NCBI GenBank assembly: GCA_002483145.1 | Contig: DLHJ01000014.1 | Coordinates: 558,001 to 622,000, forward strand | Reading direction: 5' to 3' | Source: Cellvibrio sp. UBA7671 | GTDB taxonomy: Bacteria; Pseudomonadota; Gammaproteobacteria; Pseudomonadales; Cellvibrionaceae | DNA: 64,000 nucleotides | Part shown: positions 27,548-36,848 of the stretch, one piece after another | Numbering within the stretch: position 1 is the first letter of the stretch | Layout: each line of letters begins with the position of its first letter | The notes under the pieces: model-generated | Seen by the model: only the letters and a program-made list of their open reading frames with translations | What the model was told of the DNA's origin: nothing | Database searches by the model: none | Translations under genes and position numbers: made by a program

Positions 27548-28040
27548 TTTTATTATTCACATCACGATTCGCCGCAATTGGACGCTGCTCAATCACTTCC
27601 CGACCTGATTTTGCCATACGATCGTAAAGCACAACATGGACTGTAGCGGCGAGATTCATACAGCCAATGGTCGGGATGTAGACCACGTGCTGGCAATGAT
27701 CTAACAATTCTTTTTTTATCGAGCCATCTTCCGGGCCGAAAATATAATAGGCGTTATCGGGATGTACAAAATCCATTAGTGGTGTCGCACCTTCGATTAA
27801 TTCGATAGCAACCAAGGTGGCATTGTCCGGAATATCATCTAATAAATTTTCTACACCTACTAAAGCGATTTTACTACCAGCGTTTTTCGTATCGGTCGCA
27901 AATTTTTGCGCGCGCTCAAAACGCACACCACTATAAAAAACCGTAGTAGCTTCATAGCAGCCGGCTGCGCGCATTACCATTCCCACATTAGCAGGGCTTT
28001 TAGGGTTAACGAGACCTATGTGGGCGGATTTTTTGTGCAT
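27537..28040 (-). CDS. TrmH/SpoU-family RNA 2'-O-methyltransferase
   Basis: A 167-aa SPOUT-fold protein. Motif 1 is NPKSPANVGMVMRAAGCY, motif 2 YYIFGPEDGSI and motif 3 IPTIGCMNLAATVHVVLYDR, in the order that forms the trefoil-knot SAM site. It is a compact member without an N-terminal RNA-binding extension, like TrmL/TrmJ-type proteins. Substrate tRNA or rRNA site unknown. It lies downstream of nspC on the same strand, separated by a hairpin repeat. Confidence 0.85.
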   Translation of the reverse strand: MHKKSAHIGLVNPKSPANVGMVMRAAGCYEATTVFYSGVRFERAQKFATDTKNAGSKIALVGVENLLDDIPDNATLVAIELIEGATPLMDFVHPDNAYYIFGPEDGSIKKELLDHCQHVVYIPTIGCMNLAATVHVVLYDRMAKSGREVIEQRPIAANRDVNNKIRI

Positions 28041-28089
28041 AGCAAAAACCTGAAAAATAGTAACGATTTAAATAGGATAGTGATGTTTT

Positions 28090-28114
28090 GGGCGCAGCAA
28101 GCGGCGCCCCTACG
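28090..28114. repeat. GGGCGC/GCGCCC hairpin of interspersed type
   Basis: A GGGCGC / GCGCCC inverted repeat with an 8-nt loop is followed by CTACGTC, adjacent to the nspC stop codon. Read on the minus strand it begins GTAGGGGCGCC, a form I recall for short repeats scattered between genes in several bacteria. No T-tract follows, so it is not a typical terminator. Confidence 0.45.
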
Positions 28115-29302
28115 TCAGGATAGGCGCTGTTTGAAATCAGCGTAGCCAAATTCACGGATAACATCTAACTCATCGGTGCGTGAATCCCAAATGGCAATAG
28201 CGGGTAAATTAATACCATTGAACGTGGTGGTCTTCACCATTGTGTAGTGAGCCATATCGTCAAACATTATACGTTGGCCAACCGTTAAAGGCTTGCGGAA
28301 ACTGTAATCGCCTATCACATCACCTGCTAAACAGGTCATCCCACCCAAGCGATAGGTATGTGCAAACTCATTGGGCATTCCTGCCCCCAATACATCGGCG
28401 CGGTATGGCATCTCTAATACATCCGGCATATGGCAAGTTGCTGAGGTATCCAAAATAGCCTGCGCAATACCATTCCAGGTAATATCTAATACCTCCGCCA
28501 CCAGCACACCGCTACGCAGTGCAACCGCCTCGCCTGGCTCAAGATAAACTTGTTTTTGGTGTCGCACGCGGAAAGATTTAATCAGCTCAATTAACTCATC
28601 AACTTGGTAATCTTCACGACTGATATGGTGGCCGCCACCAAAATTGATCCATTTAATTTGCGGGAAATATTTCCCAAATTTTTCTTCAACGGCAATCAAT
28701 GTACGCTGTAATGGAGGGAGATCTTGTTGGCAGAGCGTATGAAAATGCAAACCGCTAATACCATCAAGAATGTCTGGATCATCACTCACTGCCTGTTCAA
28801 ATTGCGCAACAGTCACTCCCATACGCGAACAGGGTGCACAGGGATCGTATAGTTCAGTTTCACCTTCAGAATGCTCAGGATTAATGCGAATACCAAACTG
28901 CAATTCAGGGCGTTGTTGTTGTGCAGTTAACGCAAGTGATTTAAATCGTGACCACTGCGAAAACGAATTGAATAGCACATGATCGGCAACCTTCAAAATT
29001 TCGATTAAATCGGACTCTTTATAAGCGGCTGAATAGCAGTGTACTTCTCCACCGAATTCTTCTCGCCCCAAACGCGCCTCATGCACACCACTTGCACAGG
29101 TACCCGAGAGATGCTGACGAAATAAAGGAGCAAGATTCCAGCAAGAAAAAGCTTTTAATGCAGCAAGTACTTTTGCACCGCTTTCGCGCTGTACGCGGTT
29201 GAGGATTTTTAGATTATTTTGCACAGCCGCCTTGTCGATCACATAACAAGGTGATGGAACGCGTGCTGTATTAAAGTGCGTGAAATATTCGCGCTTTTGC
29301 AT
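28115..29302 (-). CDS. nspC: Carboxynorspermidine/carboxyspermidine decarboxylase
   Basis: A 395-aa alanine-racemase-fold PLP enzyme. The Schiff-base Lys50 lies in VLAALKAFSCWN; INFGGGHHISR is the glycine-rich PLP-phosphate loop, and DTSATCHMPDVLEMPYR contains the catalytic-type Cys/Asp region. It decarboxylates carboxyspermidine or carboxynorspermidine to spermidine or norspermidine. It starts 3 nt after the dehydrogenase gene that supplies its substrate, in an operon with speA. Confidence 0.93.
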   Translation of the reverse strand: MQKREYFTHFNTARVPSPCYVIDKAAVQNNLKILNRVQRESGAKVLAALKAFSCWNLAPLFRQHLSGTCASGVHEARLGREEFGGEVHCYSAAYKESDLIEILKVADHVLFNSFSQWSRFKSLALTAQQQRPELQFGIRINPEHSEGETELYDPCAPCSRMGVTVAQFEQAVSDDPDILDGISGLHFHTLCQQDLPPLQRTLIAVEEKFGKYFPQIKWINFGGGHHISREDYQVDELIELIKSFRVRHQKQVYLEPGEAVALRSGVLVAEVLDITWNGIAQAILDTSATCHMPDVLEMPYRADVLGAGMPNEFAHTYRLGGMTCLAGDVIGDYSFRKPLTVGQRIMFDDMAHYTMVKTTTFNGINLPAIAIWDSRTDELDVIREFGYADFKQRLS

Positions 29303-29305
29303 TAC

Positions 29306-30505
29306 TCACCCTTCAATCGCACTGGGATCGACTTCCACAACTTGCCAAGGCAAACCGTATTTATTGAGATCCTCCATAAATGGATCCGGATCATACTGCT
29401 CCATATTCCATACCCCCGGCTTTTTCCATTTGCCTTCCAGAATCATTTTTGCACCGATCATGGCGGGCACACCGGTAGTGTAAGAAATCGCCTGGGATTT
29501 TACTTCGCGGTAGCACTCTTGATGGTCGCAGACATTGTAAACAAACATAGCCATAGGCTTACCATCTTTAATACCTTGCGCAAAACAACCTATACAGGTT
29601 TTGCCTTTGGTTAAAGGACCAAGGCTTGCAGGGTCAGGCAGCAGTGCTTTTAAAAATTGCAGCGGGACTATTTCGCGACCTTCAAACATCACCGGCTCAA
29701 TGCCAGTCATGCCGACATTGCCCAGGACCTCCAGATGTTTTAAATAATTATCTGAAAAGGTCATCCAGAAACGCGCGCGTTTAATTTCAGGAAAATGTTT
29801 AACCAGCGATTCAAGTTCTTCGTGGTACATCATGTAGATTTTTTTAGGACCAATTTCTGCCGGAAAATCAAACACGCGATTAATGCTGAGCGGCGCAGTT
29901 TCAACCCAATTTCCATTTTCCCAATAGCGGCCATTGGCTGTAACCTCGCGAATATTGATTTCCGGATTGAAATTGGTCGCAAACGGCAAGCCATGGTCAC
30001 CAGCATTACAATCGATAATATCCAGATAATGAATTTCATCGAAGTAATGCTTTTTCAAATAAGCGGTGTAAACGTTTGTTACACCCGGATCAAAACCGGA
30101 ACCGAGCAGCGCTGTTAAACCCGCATCTTTAAATTTGTCCTGATACGCCCACTGCCAGGAGTATTCGAATTTGGCAGTATCCAATGGTTCGTAGTTGGCG
30201 GTATCAAGGTAATCCACACCGGTCTCCAAACAGGCATCCATAATCGTCAGGTCTTGATAAGGTAATGCCACGTTGATGACCAAATCCGGCTTTTCAGCCT
30301 TAATCAGAGCAACCAGTTGCGGTACATTATCCGCATCTACCTGTGCGGTTTTAATGGGGCGATTTAACTGCGCTGCAATTGTTTTGCATTTGGATTCAGT
30401 GCGACTTGCCAATACTATTTCTGAAAAAACCTCGGGTAACTGCGCGCATTTATGTACCACAACACCACTCACACCACCCGCCCCGATAATTAACACTTTT
30501 GCCAT
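29306..30505 (-). CDS. Carboxynorspermidine/carboxyspermidine dehydrogenase (saccharopine dehydrogenase-like)
   Basis: A 399-aa NAD(P)-dependent enzyme with a Rossmann motif LIIGAGGVSGVVVHKC at the N-terminus. The family places it as CANSDH, which condenses aspartate beta-semialdehyde with putrescine or 1,3-diaminopropane and reduces the imine. The N-terminus fits ATG 30505; a five-codon extension to 30520 is unlikely. It sits between speA (28 nt) and nspC (3 nt), confirming a polyamine role. Whether the product is spermidine or norspermidine depends on which diamine is present; putrescine is the likely one, given AguA/AguB. Confidence 0.93.
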   Translation of the reverse strand: MAKVLIIGAGGVSGVVVHKCAQLPEVFSEIVLASRTESKCKTIAAQLNRPIKTAQVDADNVPQLVALIKAEKPDLVINVALPYQDLTIMDACLETGVDYLDTANYEPLDTAKFEYSWQWAYQDKFKDAGLTALLGSGFDPGVTNVYTAYLKKHYFDEIHYLDIIDCNAGDHGLPFATNFNPEINIREVTANGRYWENGNWVETAPLSINRVFDFPAEIGPKKIYMMYHEELESLVKHFPEIKRARFWMTFSDNYLKHLEVLGNVGMTGIEPVMFEGREIVPLQFLKALLPDPASLGPLTKGKTCIGCFAQGIKDGKPMAMFVYNVCDHQECYREVKSQAISYTTGVPAMIGAKMILEGKWKKPGVWNMEQYDPDPFMEDLNKYGLPWQVVEVDPSAIEG

Positions 30506-30533
30506 TAACACTAACTCCAAACCATTACTTCAA

Positions 30534-32453
30534 TTATTTTTCAAAATAGGTATAGCCGCGCAGGCCTTCGGAATAGGCAGCAAGCATAAGTTGGCGATCT
30601 GCCAGGGTGATAATGCCATCGCGCACGGCATTTTCTGCTGTTTGACGAAATTGCTCGTAGAGTGCATCGGGATTATATTCCACATAAGTCAGCACATCGG
30701 CAATGCTATCACCATGCAACTCATGAACAAAATCAATGCTGCTGTCAGGATTTATACGCACACTGGCAACATTGGTATCGCCAAATAAATTGTGCAAATC
30801 TCCCAGGGTTTCCTGATATGCACCCACCAAAAACACACCGATATAATATTCCTCGCCATGCTTGATGGGGTGCAGCGCGAGGGTGGTAGATTCCCCTTCC
30901 GGACTGGCAAACTTTTGCAATTTCCCATCGCAGTCGCAGGTTAAATCGGCAATGATAGCTTGGCGCGTCGGCTCTTCATTTAATCGATGGATTGGCATCA
31001 CCGGAAATACTTGCCCTATCGCCCATGAATCCGGCAAGGATTGGAATACGCTGAAATTGCCGTAATAAATATCGGCCAGCATCTGTGGCAAACTTTCCAA
31101 TTCAGCAGGAATGCGCTTGACCTGAGGCAGGAGTGAAGCAATTTTTTGCAACCCGGCCCAATAGATATTTTCACCTAATACACGATGACGCAGGTTAATA
31201 TCACCTGAATTAAATAAGTCGCGGATTTTATCGCGATAGTAAATAACATCGTTGTAAGACTCTTGCAAATTGGCAACACAAATTACATTGAGTGTGTGCC
31301 ATAAATTGGCAATCATTTCATGACAATTTGCTGGCAATTCCGCAGGCAATGCTGTTGGTTCAAAGTGGGTGACATCGAGAATATTAAATAACAATATTGC
31401 CGTATGTGCGACTGTCGCGCGGCCTGATTCAGTTACAATTGTTGGGTGCGCGATCCCATGGGCATCAAGACTTTCCTGAATTGATTCCACCACATCAATA
31501 CAATATTCTTGCACCGAATAATTGCGACTGTGGCCGTTAGTACTGCAAGTACCATCGTAATCAATCGCCAAACCGCCCCCCAAATCCAGATAACCAAGCG
31601 GCGCGCCCTCACCTACTAGTTCAATGTAATAGCGGCAGGCTTCCAGCACACCCGTACGAATACTGCGAATGTTGGGAATTTGTGAACCCAAATGAAAATG
31701 CAGCAATTGAAAACAATGCAACAAATTGGCATCGCGCAAGGTATCAATAACAGTTACCAGTTCATTGGTATTTAAACCAAATAAACTGCGGTCACCACTA
31801 TCCGCACTCCAGTGGCCTTCCACCTTGGTAGACAGTTTTAGGCGGACTCCAATCAATGGTTCTATGCCGAGAGCGCGGCTGCGCTCAATGACAAATTGCA
31901 ATTCAGTTAGTGTTTCCAATACAAAGAAACATTTAAAACCTAATTTACGCGCTTGCAAACCCAGTGAAATAAATTCGGCATCTTTGTAGCCATTACAAAT
32001 AATAACGCTTTCGCGATTGGTAATCGTCGCGAGGGCAATCATCAATTCTGCTTTGCTGCCCGCTTCAAGGCCGTGATTGTAGCGCTCACCAAACCGCGCG
32101 ATTTCGGCAATCACATGTTTTTGTTGATTGACCTTAATCGGAAAGGCTCCGCGATATTGGCCGCGATAGCCACTCGACTCAATCGCGTGTGCAAACGAAT
32201 CGTTGAGGATGCTAATACGTGAATCGACAATATTTTCAAGGCGCAATAACACCGGCATCTGCAAGCCGCGCTGCTGCAAACCGTCGACGATTTCCATTAG
32301 CGATACATTAGCTTCACCTTCTGGAGTCGACGCTCGCACCACAACATCTCCTCGTGGTGAAACGCCAAAATAACCACTGCTCCATTCATCAATGCCATAG
32401 AGATCAGCCGATTGGCGCACAGACCAAATTTTGGATTCTTCTGGGTTATTCAA
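30534..32453 (-). CDS. speA: Biosynthetic arginine decarboxylase
   Basis: A PLP-dependent decarboxylase of fold III, about 639 aa, that turns arginine into agmatine. PLP Lys in FPIKVNQQKHV, LEAGSKAELMIAL, LLHFHLGSQIPNIRSI, LGGGLAIDYDGT, and the C-terminal DITCDSDG-like block (LTCDCDGKLQKF) and VGAYQETLGDLHNLFGDTN are present. The start is uncertain. A GTG at 32546 gives 670 aa but has no clear ribosome site. The TTG at 32453 follows AGGACGGA by about six bases and gives the length usual for Pseudomonas SpeA, so I prefer it. It is the first gene of the speA-CANSDH-nspC operon. Confidence 0.93.
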   Translation of the reverse strand: MNNPEESKIWSVRQSADLYGIDEWSSGYFGVSPRGDVVVRASTPEGEANVSLMEIVDGLQQRGLQMPVLLRLENIVDSRISILNDSFAHAIESSGYRGQYRGAFPIKVNQQKHVIAEIARFGERYNHGLEAGSKAELMIALATITNRESVIICNGYKDAEFISLGLQARKLGFKCFFVLETLTELQFVIERSRALGIEPLIGVRLKLSTKVEGHWSADSGDRSLFGLNTNELVTVIDTLRDANLLHCFQLLHFHLGSQIPNIRSIRTGVLEACRYYIELVGEGAPLGYLDLGGGLAIDYDGTCSTNGHSRNYSVQEYCIDVVESIQESLDAHGIAHPTIVTESGRATVAHTAILLFNILDVTHFEPTALPAELPANCHEMIANLWHTLNVICVANLQESYNDVIYYRDKIRDLFNSGDINLRHRVLGENIYWAGLQKIASLLPQVKRIPAELESLPQMLADIYYGNFSVFQSLPDSWAIGQVFPVMPIHRLNEEPTRQAIIADLTCDCDGKLQKFASPEGESTTLALHPIKHGEEYYIGVFLVGAYQETLGDLHNLFGDTNVASVRINPDSSIDFVHELHGDSIADVLTYVEYNPDALYEQFRQTAENAVRDGIITLADRQLMLAAYSEGLRGYTYFEK

Positions 32454-32609
32454 AATAGTTCCGTCCTGTGTAATTAACAGTTTGCAAATATTAATAGCCC
32501 CCTCAATAACTGGGACAAGAATGGAAAATGGCGCGCAATTTTCCACATTTTCTGTGAAAAATAAAGCATCACACCATTAGGGACAGAAATTAATCTGCAA
32601 CAAATGAGC

Positions 32610-34229
32610 CTATTGCGCAGATTGTTGTTGAAGATACTGAATAAGTACACCCATATTTTTGATGTAGGCGCCAGTGGAAATCCCCATGACGGGATCATCT
32701 ACCGGAAAAGGGGATGTATCCCATTCATCACCGACCATAGTAGCAGCATACTCGTTAGTGGCCTTGGTTATCGGTGCGACGCCTTTGTAAGGGTTGGTAG
32801 TGTAATAAAGTGGCGTTGGCCAATAACCTTGCTGATTGAGCGCCCCAATTAATGCAGCCGCTTGCTCGGTAAGATTTTTTGTTTCAGGTATTTTTTGTGC
32901 GCGAAAATTTAGATCTGACACACTGACTTTGCCAAGGGTAAAATATTTGGGTAGCGCAATATTAGTCATCGCCTTCAACGGTGAGTTTACAGTCACCTCT
33001 TTCGGCGTGAGCCGTAACACCTGCTCATATGCCGCACGCAATTTGGCAAGATCAATTGTGCTTGCCGATTTGTAGTGCGCCAGCATATTGCCGGGCGTGT
33101 AATCAACATAATATTCGCCATTACTCACATTGGCGCCGCGCCTGTGGGTAAACAGAGCCTTGTTAGTATCCAGTTCAATAAATGATGGATGGCTGCGCCC
33201 CTCATATTCTGGCTTGATAGGTAAGGTTAAACTTTCTAACCAGGCCAATGCTTCTGGAATTCGCGCAAGGAATTTTGTTTCGCCCGTCATGCGATAAAAT
33301 TTAATCAACTGCTGGATATTTTCAGCAGTCGTCGGGGTATGCAGTGATTTGGGTTCATAAGAGCGTGCACCTGCAGGAACTAATTCAGGTGTGTACTGCA
33401 ACGCCCAACCCGGCTGCGGCTGCCCCATTTGCGTGACCAAAAAACTATTCATCGCACGAATCACCGGTTCACGCACACGCGCCTCGCCGAGGATTTGGTA
33501 ACACATTAATAGGAAATCGATATTTTCAGCGGCAACATCGTCATTGAACGTGATGAACGATGAATAATCTGCATGATCTTTGTAAGGATGGTCGTACATC
33601 AACGGAAAACGCTGCGGCCAACCACCAATGGGATATTGGCTCGCCAGTATAAAATGGATGGCTTTATCGAGTGCGGGGCGATATTTGGAATCACGTTTTT
33701 CACTATATAAACGCAATAAAAATTTTGCCGCTTCTGCGGTACCGACATCATCAAAGGTCGCATTACCGTAATAATGTTGGAATTCTTCCAGGCGCCAGGC
33801 ATTTTTGCCAATAGTGGCATACCACTCTTTAAGTGCGGTCTCCCCGGCAAAATCGGCAACATAATTCCAACCACCACTCGGATGCTGGGCGTAGATAATT
33901 GCTCCTGCAACCTTTTCGGCAGCTACGTAATAAAACGCATCACCCGTAGCGTGATAGGCATCAAGAAACAAATGCCCCACACTTGCGGTACCCGGTGGCT
34001 GCATCCAAATCATCGAACGGCGCGCTTCAAGCTCGCCCCACTGGCGGGAAAAATCCGGCAAGTAAGACCACACAAAACCACCGCGATAACTCACCTTTTC
34101 CAACATAAATTGGCTGGCAGTTTTCATAGTGTGCTGTGTTTGCTCAGGCGAGGGCGCCGCAGCTATTGCCTGGGCGAAGTGAGTGCAGAGAAAAACAAAG
34201 CTGAAAAAAAACAGGTTGATGATGCGCAT
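32610..34229 (-). CDS. Secreted pectate lyase, PL10-like
   Basis: A protein of 539 aa with a Sec signal peptide cut near AQA-IAAAP. The conserved segment SQYPIGGWPQRFP followed by YSSFITFNDDVAAENIDFLL is characteristic of the PL10 pectate lyase fold (an alpha/alpha toroid), which cleaves polygalacturonate by beta-elimination. No carbohydrate-binding module or Ser-rich linker is present, and the N-terminus also contains another conserved block (SYLPDFSRQWGELEARR, WMQPPGTASVG). I chose the ATG at 34229; a GTG at 34235 is an alternative. It would be exported and break down plant pectin. Confidence 0.8.
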   Translation of the reverse strand: MRIINLFFFSFVFLCTHFAQAIAAAPSPEQTQHTMKTASQFMLEKVSYRGGFVWSYLPDFSRQWGELEARRSMIWMQPPGTASVGHLFLDAYHATGDAFYYVAAEKVAGAIIYAQHPSGGWNYVADFAGETALKEWYATIGKNAWRLEEFQHYYGNATFDDVGTAEAAKFLLRLYSEKRDSKYRPALDKAIHFILASQYPIGGWPQRFPLMYDHPYKDHADYSSFITFNDDVAAENIDFLLMCYQILGEARVREPVIRAMNSFLVTQMGQPQPGWALQYTPELVPAGARSYEPKSLHTPTTAENIQQLIKFYRMTGETKFLARIPEALAWLESLTLPIKPEYEGRSHPSFIELDTNKALFTHRRGANVSNGEYYVDYTPGNMLAHYKSASTIDLAKLRAAYEQVLRLTPKEVTVNSPLKAMTNIALPKYFTLGKVSVSDLNFRAQKIPETKNLTEQAAALIGALNQQGYWPTPLYYTTNPYKGVAPITKATNEYAATMVGDEWDTSPFPVDDPVMGISTGAYIKNMGVLIQYLQQQSAQ

Positions 34230-34439
34230 AGCCACTCTCTAATTATAGATATCCAATTACGGATACTATCTGTTATGGATTTTGCGACCGAAAAAAATTA
34301 CCGATAAAAACGTTCACTGACATTAGGTTAGCACTGTTTTTAGATGTAATTATTGAAGTGCAACAGAGCAATCATAAGTGTCTTGCCGAAGTAGTTATAG
34401 GCGATTAACACTTTTTATCTAGCCAGCCAGGAAGGCTAC

Positions 34440-35066
34440 TCAGGAAACCAATTGCGGAAACAGCCCTTTAATGCCCCCCGCAATAAACTCCACTGCAATT
34501 GCCACCAAGAGCAAGCCCATCACCCGCGTAGACATGACAATACTGCGTTTACTCAAATGCTCGCTAAACCAGGGCAGGAATTTAAAGCAGAGCATCAATG
34601 CAGCACTTACCAATAAAATACACAGGGTGATCGACAAGTAATGCGTAACCGAATTGGATTGGTGGGCATAAACAATGACCGCACTCATCGCTCCCGGCCC
34701 AGCAAGTAGCGGCATAGTGAGTGGCACCAGTGCGATGGTTTCATCTTGTGCGGCTTCGATCTCCGCAGGTGTATGGCCACGGGATTGCAGCATCCCCAAG
34801 CCCATCAGTAATAGGATCACGCCACCCGCACAGCGGAAAGCATCAACACTGATACCAAATGCCCAGAGTATCCATTCGCCAAATAACAGCGCCACCATTA
34901 GCGCAAAAAACACCGAAACAACCGTAAGGCGAGCGGTTTTCAGACGCTGCTCTTTATTCTGGTGCACTGTGAGTGCGATGAATACGGGAATAGCACCGAG
35001 CGGATCTACAATCGCCAACAGGCCTACCAGGAATTTGGTGTATTCAGTAATTTCCAACATGATCAT
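34440..35066 (-). CDS. MarC-family integral membrane protein
   Basis: A 208-aa protein with six hydrophobic helices. DPLGAIPVFIALTVHQNKEQR at the N-terminus and LTMPLLAGPGAMSAVIVYA are MarC/UPF0056 signatures. Despite the name, the family's transport role is not established. The start is ATG 35066 or, two codons later, 35060. It lies alone between the pectate lyase and photolyase genes. Confidence 0.88.
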   Translation of the reverse strand: MIMLEITEYTKFLVGLLAIVDPLGAIPVFIALTVHQNKEQRLKTARLTVVSVFFALMVALLFGEWILWAFGISVDAFRCAGGVILLLMGLGMLQSRGHTPAEIEAAQDETIALVPLTMPLLAGPGAMSAVIVYAHQSNSVTHYLSITLCILLVSAALMLCFKFLPWFSEHLSKRSIVMSTRVMGLLLVAIAVEFIAGGIKGLFPQLVS

Positions 35067-35132
35067 GCTCTATCGCTGATAGTCATTGCTCAGAGTGTAG
35101 GCTAATTTCGCGTGTATCGCATCGCGCTAAGA

Positions 35133-36701
35133 TCAGGCACCGAACAAATCAATTTGTGTAGCCGCTAGCACCTTGGTATCAGGTTTGTGTATTTTTTCCG
35201 TTCGTTTTTGTTTCATGCGCGAGCCATGCTTAACCAATACGCGCTGTGCGCTTTCCCGACCTTCATCACTCTTGCGTATGGCACTAATTCGCTCTTTCAT
35301 GATACGAATATTATGTTCCGCGCTCACCAAGGGGGTGGGATAACCCGGCAGTGTTATTGTTTCGTGACAGGCAATTTGCTCTGCGCTGAATCCGCGCAAT
35401 TCTGGTACCCAACGCTTGATAAATTGGCATTCAGGATCCTGATCCATCAACTGCTTAAGCGGACTATAAACGCGAATGGTGTTGATACCGACAATCGCCG
35501 CTTGCATTTGTATTTGGGAGAAATGAATACCCGGCTCGTAATCAGTAAACAAACGCGCCAGCGGGTATTGCAGATCGCGCCAATGGATGTGCAGACCAAA
35601 ACACGCAAAATTTACCAGCATCGCGCGCATCCGAAAATTTAAAAAACCCGTCGCCTGCAAACACCGCATACAGGCATCAATAAAGGGAAAACCGGTGTTA
35701 CCATTAATCCAAGCATCGAGCCTCGTTGCATCCTGTGAGTATTCCAGTTGTTCATACGCAGGGTTTAGTGCGCGCGACTCCATCCAACTCGCCGATTCCA
35801 ATCGCTGCACAAAATGATCGCGCCAAAATAAACGCGCGCTAAAACCCTCCAAACTTTTGTGCCAACGCTGCGCAAGTTTATTGTCAGGCTGCGCGTCCAA
35901 TAGTTCATCTAACTCGGTTAAGCGCTGATGCAAGCGTGAAAAAATCCGTCGCAAACTGATGGTGCCCCAGGCTATATGAGGCGATAACCGCGATCCGTAA
36001 AAAAAGGCTTTGTTGGGCGATGAAATACCGCCGCGATAGCCAATGCCGCGATCACTCAAAAAACTATCCAGCGTGCGCTTCGCCCTGCGCTCATTCACCA
36101 CTTGTACACTCGACCATTGAATGCGCTCATCCAACAGTTGAGGAGCCAGCTCTTGCAGCTGTGGAATTTGATAACAATCATGCTGATTAATAGTGAGTGA
36201 GGGCAACAACGGTTGTGGTACCACTTCCGGCACTGGCAGTGGTTCACTATCAAATAAACGTTCAGCGATATATTGTTGTCGGTTGTCGCGCGAACGCAAA
36301 GCTCGCACCACACCAGATTGCGGAACTTCTTGCCAAATCACCGATTCAGCATCACACCATTTTTTTACTGCAATATCACGTTTAAACGTAACTGCCGCGC
36401 CGGTTTCTTCGTGTGAAAAAATATGAGTGAAATGAATATGCTGTCTTAAAAGAGAAAATCCGAGTGGCAAATTACATCGCACTATCAGCAACTCAGCCCC
36501 ACGCAGTCGCAGTGAATTTTGTAGATCAGCCAAGGCAGTAAGCTGTGCGTGTAGATGAAAGGCAGATGCGTCTTGGGCAAGATAAATATCTGACTCAAGA
36601 AAAAAAACTGGAATGACTTGGCCACACTCAGTCAATGCCGCATGTAACGCAGCATTATCATCAAGGCGAAAATCGCGTTTTATCCACCAGAGCGCGAGCA
36701 T
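35133..36701 (-). CDS. Divergent photolyase/cryptochrome-family flavoprotein
   Basis: A 522-aa protein with an N-terminal photolyase alpha/beta domain (LWWIKRDFRLDDNAALHAAL) and a C-terminal FAD-binding helical domain: SRLSPHIAWGTISLRR, LFWRDHFVQRL, NGNTGFPFIDACMRCLQATGF. After GIHFSQIQMQAA the canonical GGWQW motif of CPD photolyase, with the FAD-proximal Trp, is missing and replaced by QIQMQAAIVGINTIRVYSPLKQ. It may therefore use a different electron path or be a photolyase-like cryptochrome. The last 60 residues are basic (RMKQKRTEKIHK), an extension that could bind nucleic acid. DNA repair is likely but unproven. Confidence 0.82.
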   Translation of the reverse strand: MLALWWIKRDFRLDDNAALHAALTECGQVIPVFFLESDIYLAQDASAFHLHAQLTALADLQNSLRLRGAELLIVRCNLPLGFSLLRQHIHFTHIFSHEETGAAVTFKRDIAVKKWCDAESVIWQEVPQSGVVRALRSRDNRQQYIAERLFDSEPLPVPEVVPQPLLPSLTINQHDCYQIPQLQELAPQLLDERIQWSSVQVVNERRAKRTLDSFLSDRGIGYRGGISSPNKAFFYGSRLSPHIAWGTISLRRIFSRLHQRLTELDELLDAQPDNKLAQRWHKSLEGFSARLFWRDHFVQRLESASWMESRALNPAYEQLEYSQDATRLDAWINGNTGFPFIDACMRCLQATGFLNFRMRAMLVNFACFGLHIHWRDLQYPLARLFTDYEPGIHFSQIQMQAAIVGINTIRVYSPLKQLMDQDPECQFIKRWVPELRGFSAEQIACHETITLPGYPTPLVSAEHNIRIMKERISAIRKSDEGRESAQRVLVKHGSRMKQKRTEKIHKPDTKVLAATQIDLFGA

Positions 36702-36800
36702 GCAAAAACCAAAATGAAAGAGGTTTTATGCATACGTTAAACATTGACGGTTAGATCTGAGTGAATAGGAAAAATGTGACGATGAAAAAAATGGTAATAA

Positions 36801-36826
36801 AAAAGGCGATCCGAAGATCGCCTTTT
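36801..36826 (-). terminator. Rho-independent terminator of the suc operon
   Basis: A perfect AAAAGGCGATC / GATCGCCTTTT inverted repeat with a CGAA loop follows the sucD stop. The minus strand continues with TTTTTTATT. Confidence 0.88.
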
Positions 36827-36848
36827 CGAAACAACCAAACCGGAAAAA

